Assembly: GCF_016741935.1 (NCBI RefSeq) | Contig: NZ_JAERRG010000011.1 | Location: 1 to 64,000 of the forward strand | DNA: 64,000 bases | Direction: 5' to 3' | From: Streptomyces endocoffeicus | GTDB taxonomy: Bacteria > Actinomycetota > Actinomycetes > Streptomycetales > Streptomycetaceae | Shown: piece after piece, positions 61,569-64,000 of the stretch | How positions within the stretch are numbered: the first letter of the stretch is position 1 | How the letters are laid out: every line of letters starts with the position of its first letter | The notes under the pieces: generated by a model | Database searches by the model: none | What the model was told of the DNA's origin: nothing | The model's input: only the letters and a program-made list of their open reading frames with translations | Translations under genes and position numbers: made by a program

Positions 61569-62531
61569 GTGAAGACCCGCCGCACCCTCGTCGCCGCCGT
61601 CGCCGCGCTCACCGCTTCCGCCCTGCTCGGCGGCTGCGGCGACGGCGATGCCCAGGAGACGGTGGGCTCCAAGGGCTCGAAGAACGCCATCAACATCAGC
61701 CCGGACCAGCACCGTGTCAGAGGGAAGAAGGTCGACTCGATCGCGGCGAAGGTCCCGGCCGCGATCCGGGAGCGCGGCACCCTGCGCATCGGCGGCAGCG
61801 CCGACGCCTCCGCCCCGCTCGGCTTCTACGCGACCGACGACAAGACCCGGATCGGCTCCGAGCTCGACATCGCCACGCTGGTGGCCGACACCCTCGGGCT
61901 CAAGGTCGACTTCCAGCCGGTCTCCTGGGAGAACCTCTTCGTCGGCCTGGACAGCTCCAAGTTCGACGGCGTGTTCTCCAATGTGACGGTCACCGAGGAG
62001 CGCAAGGAGAAGTACGACTTCGCCACCTACCGGCTGGACGACCTCGCCTTCGAGGCCAAGAAGGGCACCTCCTGGCGGGTCAAGGGGCCGAAGGACGTGG
62101 CGGGCAAGACCATCTCGGTCGCCTCCGGCACCAACCAGGAGAAGATCCTGGTCGACTGGAGCAAGCAGAACGAGAAGGCGGGCCGCAAGCCCGTGGACAT
62201 CAAGTACTTCCAGAAGGACACCGACTACTACCTCGCCCTCCAGTCCGGCCGTATCGACGCCTACTTCGGCCCGAACCCCACCTCCGCCTACCACGTCGCC
62301 TCGGCCGGCCAGACCCAGATCATCGGCCGGTTCTCGGGCGGTGGCGACCAGGTGCAGGGCAAGATCGCGGCCACCACCAAGAAGGGCAGCGGGCTGGTCG
62401 GCGCCTATGCCGCGGCCCTGGACCACGTGATCCAGGACGGTTCGTACGCCAAGGTCCTGAAGCGGTGGGGGCTCTCCAGCGAGGCGGTGAAGAAGTCCGA
62501 GATCAACCCGCCGGGTCTGCCCAAGCCGTGA
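61569..62531 (+). CDS. ABC transporter substrate-binding lipoprotein (family 3)
   Basis: The 320-residue precursor has a lipoprotein signal, KTRRTLVAAVAALTASALLG followed by GC at residue 23. The mature protein has GTLRIGGSADASAPLGFYAT, SELDIATLVADTLGLKVDFQ and FDGVFSNVTVTEERKEKYDF, typical of solute-binding family 3 (polar amino acids). GTG 61569 is the start because AAGGAG lies 7 nt upstream and the signal peptide begins there; the upstream in-frame ATGs are in a tandem repeat. It supplies the importer at 59759-61407. Confidence 0.94.
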   Translation: MKTRRTLVAAVAALTASALLGGCGDGDAQETVGSKGSKNAINISPDQHRVRGKKVDSIAAKVPAAIRERGTLRIGGSADASAPLGFYATDDKTRIGSELDIATLVADTLGLKVDFQPVSWENLFVGLDSSKFDGVFSNVTVTEERKEKYDFATYRLDDLAFEAKKGTSWRVKGPKDVAGKTISVASGTNQEKILVDWSKQNEKAGRKPVDIKYFQKDTDYYLALQSGRIDAYFGPNPTSAYHVASAGQTQIIGRFSGGGDQVQGKIAATTKKGSGLVGAYAAALDHVIQDGSYAKVLKRWGLSSEAVKKSEINPPGLPKP

Positions 62532-62544
62532 CCCGCTGACCCCT

Positions 62545-62599
62545 CGAAGCACGAGGACCGAAGCACGAGGACCGAAGCACAGGACCGAAGCACGAGGAA
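62545..62599. repeat. 14-bp tandem repeat behind the lipoprotein stop
   Basis: Four units, consensus CGAAGCACGAGGAC (one is 13 bp), run from 62545 to 62599, from 14 nt after the stop to 10 nt before the next gene. The final unit contains GAGGAA and thus supplies the ribosome binding site of the monooxygenase gene at 62610. Confidence 0.9.
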
Positions 62600-62609
62600 G
62601 GCCCCGACC

Positions 62610-63725
62610 ATGGCCGTACCGACCGGCACCCTGCATCTGGCCGCCGCCATCGACGCCATCGACGGCGACGGGCAGTACCAGGCGCCGTACTACGTGGAGC
62701 TCGCCCGACTCGCCGAGGACGGCGCGCTCGACTTCATCACCCTGGACGACAGCCTCGGCCCTCCGGGGCCGGGTCGGGGCAGGCTCGACGCGCTCGCCGT
62801 CCTCGCGCGTGTCGCGCCCGCCACCGGGCGGATCGGCCTGGTGCCCACGGTCACCACCACCCACACCGAGCCGTTCCATGTCTCCTCGTCCGTGGCCACC
62901 TTGGACTGGGTGAGCCGCGGCCGGGCGGGCTGGCGGGTCGAGGTGTCGACGACGGAGGCGGAGGCGCGGCTGGTGGGCCGCCGCCCCGCCGCCCCCGCCG
63001 GGGAGCTGTGGGCCGAGGCGGGGGAGGTGGCCGATGTGGTGGCCCGGCTGTGGGACAGCTGGGAGGACGACGCCGAGATCCGCGACACCGCCACCGGCCG
63101 CTTCGTCGACCGCGACAAGCTGCACTACGTGGACTTCGAGGGCGCCCACTTCACGGTGCGCGGCCCGGCCATCGTGCCCCGGCCCCCGCAGGGCCACCCG
63201 GTGCTGGCCGTCGCCGCCACCGATCCGGTGACCTGGCAGACCGCGGCCCGACACGCCGATGTGGTGTACATCCGCGCCACCTCACCGGAGGAGGCGGGCC
63301 GTGTCCGCGACGAGCTGCGGCGGCGTGCGGTGGCGCACGGCCGGGAGCCCGGCGCGCTCACGGTGCTCGCCGCCGTCGCCGTGGACCTGGCCGACGGGGA
63401 GGGCGCGCCCGGGAGCTCCCCGGCCATGGGCGACGCACCGGTCCCGCTGACCGACACGCCCGGCGGACCGCCGCTGTACCACGGGGGACCGGTGGAACTC
63501 GCCGAGCTGATCACCGGCTGGCACACCGCGGACGCCGTGGACGGCTTCCACATCACCCCCGTCGACCCACGTCATGACCTGGAACGTTTCGTCAACGGCA
63601 GCGTGGCGCTGCTTCAGCACCGGGGGCTGTTCCGCACCTTCTACCCCGGTGCGACACTCCGCGACCACCTGGGGCTCTCCCGCCCGGCCAACCGCTACGC
63701 CCCGGAGCGGGAGGCCGCCCGATGA
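62610..63725 (+). CDS. LLM-class flavin-dependent monooxygenase
   Basis: The 371-residue protein has the luciferase-like TIM-barrel pattern: ELARLAEDGALDFITLDDSL, TGRIGLVPTVTTTHTEPFHV and SSVATLDWVSRGRAGWRVEV, then VARLWDSWEDDAEIRD. It most resembles the SsuD/NtaA/SnaA group that uses FMNH2 supplied by a reductase. The substrate is unknown. It overlaps the next monooxygenase gene by 4 bp, indicating coexpression. GAGGAA lies 13 nt upstream of the ATG. Confidence 0.9.
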   Translation: MAVPTGTLHLAAAIDAIDGDGQYQAPYYVELARLAEDGALDFITLDDSLGPPGPGRGRLDALAVLARVAPATGRIGLVPTVTTTHTEPFHVSSSVATLDWVSRGRAGWRVEVSTTEAEARLVGRRPAAPAGELWAEAGEVADVVARLWDSWEDDAEIRDTATGRFVDRDKLHYVDFEGAHFTVRGPAIVPRPPQGHPVLAVAATDPVTWQTAARHADVVYIRATSPEEAGRVRDELRRRAVAHGREPGALTVLAAVAVDLADGEGAPGSSPAMGDAPVPLTDTPGGPPLYHGGPVELAELITGWHTADAVDGFHITPVDPRHDLERFVNGSVALLQHRGLFRTFYPGATLRDHLGLSRPANRYAPEREAAR

Positions 63726-64000
63726 CCTCGCGGCCCAAGCAGATCCATCTCGCGGCCCACTTCCCCGGCGTCAACAACACCACCGTGTGGATGGATCCCC
63801 GTTCCGGGAGCCAGATTGACTTCTCCTCCTTCGAACACCTCGCGCGCACCGCCGAGCGCGGGCTGTTCGACTTCTTCTTCCTCGCCGAGGGGCTGCGGCT
63901 GCGCGAGCACAACGGCCGGATCCACGACCTCGACGTGGTCGGCAGGCCCGAGTCGATCACCGTGCTCAACGCGCTGGCCGCCGTCACCGAACGGCTGGGG
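63722..64000 (+). CDS. NtaA/SnaA/DszA-family monooxygenase (partial, cut by window end)
   Basis: Ninety-three codons are visible, open to the window end. The start ATG 63722 overlaps the stop of the preceding monooxygenase. KQIHLAAHFPGVNNTTVWMD, GSQIDFSSFEHLARTAERGL and FDFFFLAEGLRLREHNGRIH match the N-terminus of the NtaA/DmoA/DszA subgroup of flavin monooxygenases, which act on nitrilotriacetate, dimethylsulfide, dibenzothiophene sulfone and similar compounds. Its pairing with another monooxygenase suggests consecutive or alternative oxidations of the imported compound. Confidence 0.9.
   Translation, partial: MTSRPKQIHLAAHFPGVNNTTVWMDPRSGSQIDFSSFEHLARTAERGLFDFFFLAEGLRLREHNGRIHDLDVVGRPESITVLNALAAVTERLG

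Overview
The window looks like a chromosomal segment of a Streptomyces-type actinomycete. The DNA is very GC-rich. GTG and TTG starts are frequent (nadK, pyrG and scpB all start with TTG), and 4-bp start/stop overlaps are common. The gene order recN - pyrG - Nudix - ald - parA-like - scpAB - rluB - aroH - tyrA - cmk - plsC - der, with a SepF-like gene further on, is the order I know from Streptomyces chromosomes. A Streptomyces-type gas vesicle cluster fits the same conclusion. This is inference from gene content and order; no database search was run.

Layout. (1) 1-266: end of an rRNA operon (23S-5S spacer, 5S rRNA, strong terminator). (2) 335-5043: an Arg/Asp/Gly-repeat protein with a TPR-like domain, a DUF1015 protein and a HAD phosphatase. 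(3) 5247-8372: a candidate iron box followed by a two-permease, one-ATPase siderophore importer with no binding protein beside it. (4) 8483-14776: SCP2-like protein, TlyA methyltransferase, NAD kinase, RecN and a glycosyltransferase. (5) 14804-20463: a carbohydrate island with a GH64 glucanase (palindromic candidate operator), a PucR regulator and a GH15 enzyme. (6) 20869-37413: core metabolism and chromosome biology: pyrG, Nudix, a STAND-like TPR protein, ald, a ParA-like/RHH/ScpA/ScpB set, rluB, aroH, tyrA, cmk, plsC, der. (7) 37540-42491: two unknown proteins, a glycosyltransferase with an unknown partner, and a WYL regulator. (8) 42460-47815: cytochrome oxidase subunit I directly downstream of a gas vesicle operon (gvpO-A-F-G-J-L-S-K, leftward). 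(9) 48210-56917: I78-type inhibitor, PAP2 phosphatase, polytopic mannosyltransferase-like protein, DHA2 exporter, acyl-CoA dehydrogenase, SepF-like protein, and a DUF5685 protein with an extreme cysteine tail. (10) 57482-64000: an operon with an FAD/NAD(P)-binding protein, a complete polar amino-acid ABC importer and two flavin monooxygenases (the second cut by the window end), plausibly for uptake and oxidation of an organosulfur or related amino-acid-like compound.

The most unusual signal is not a gene. Short tandem repeats (12 to 24 bp units) begin at or within a few tens of bases of the stop codon of at least ten genes. A second repeat family, bounded by near-identical inverted GC-rich arms, sits directly behind four other stop codons. 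Several proteins also carry in-frame tandem repeats in linkers. No mobile element, CRISPR array, integrase or tRNA gene was seen.
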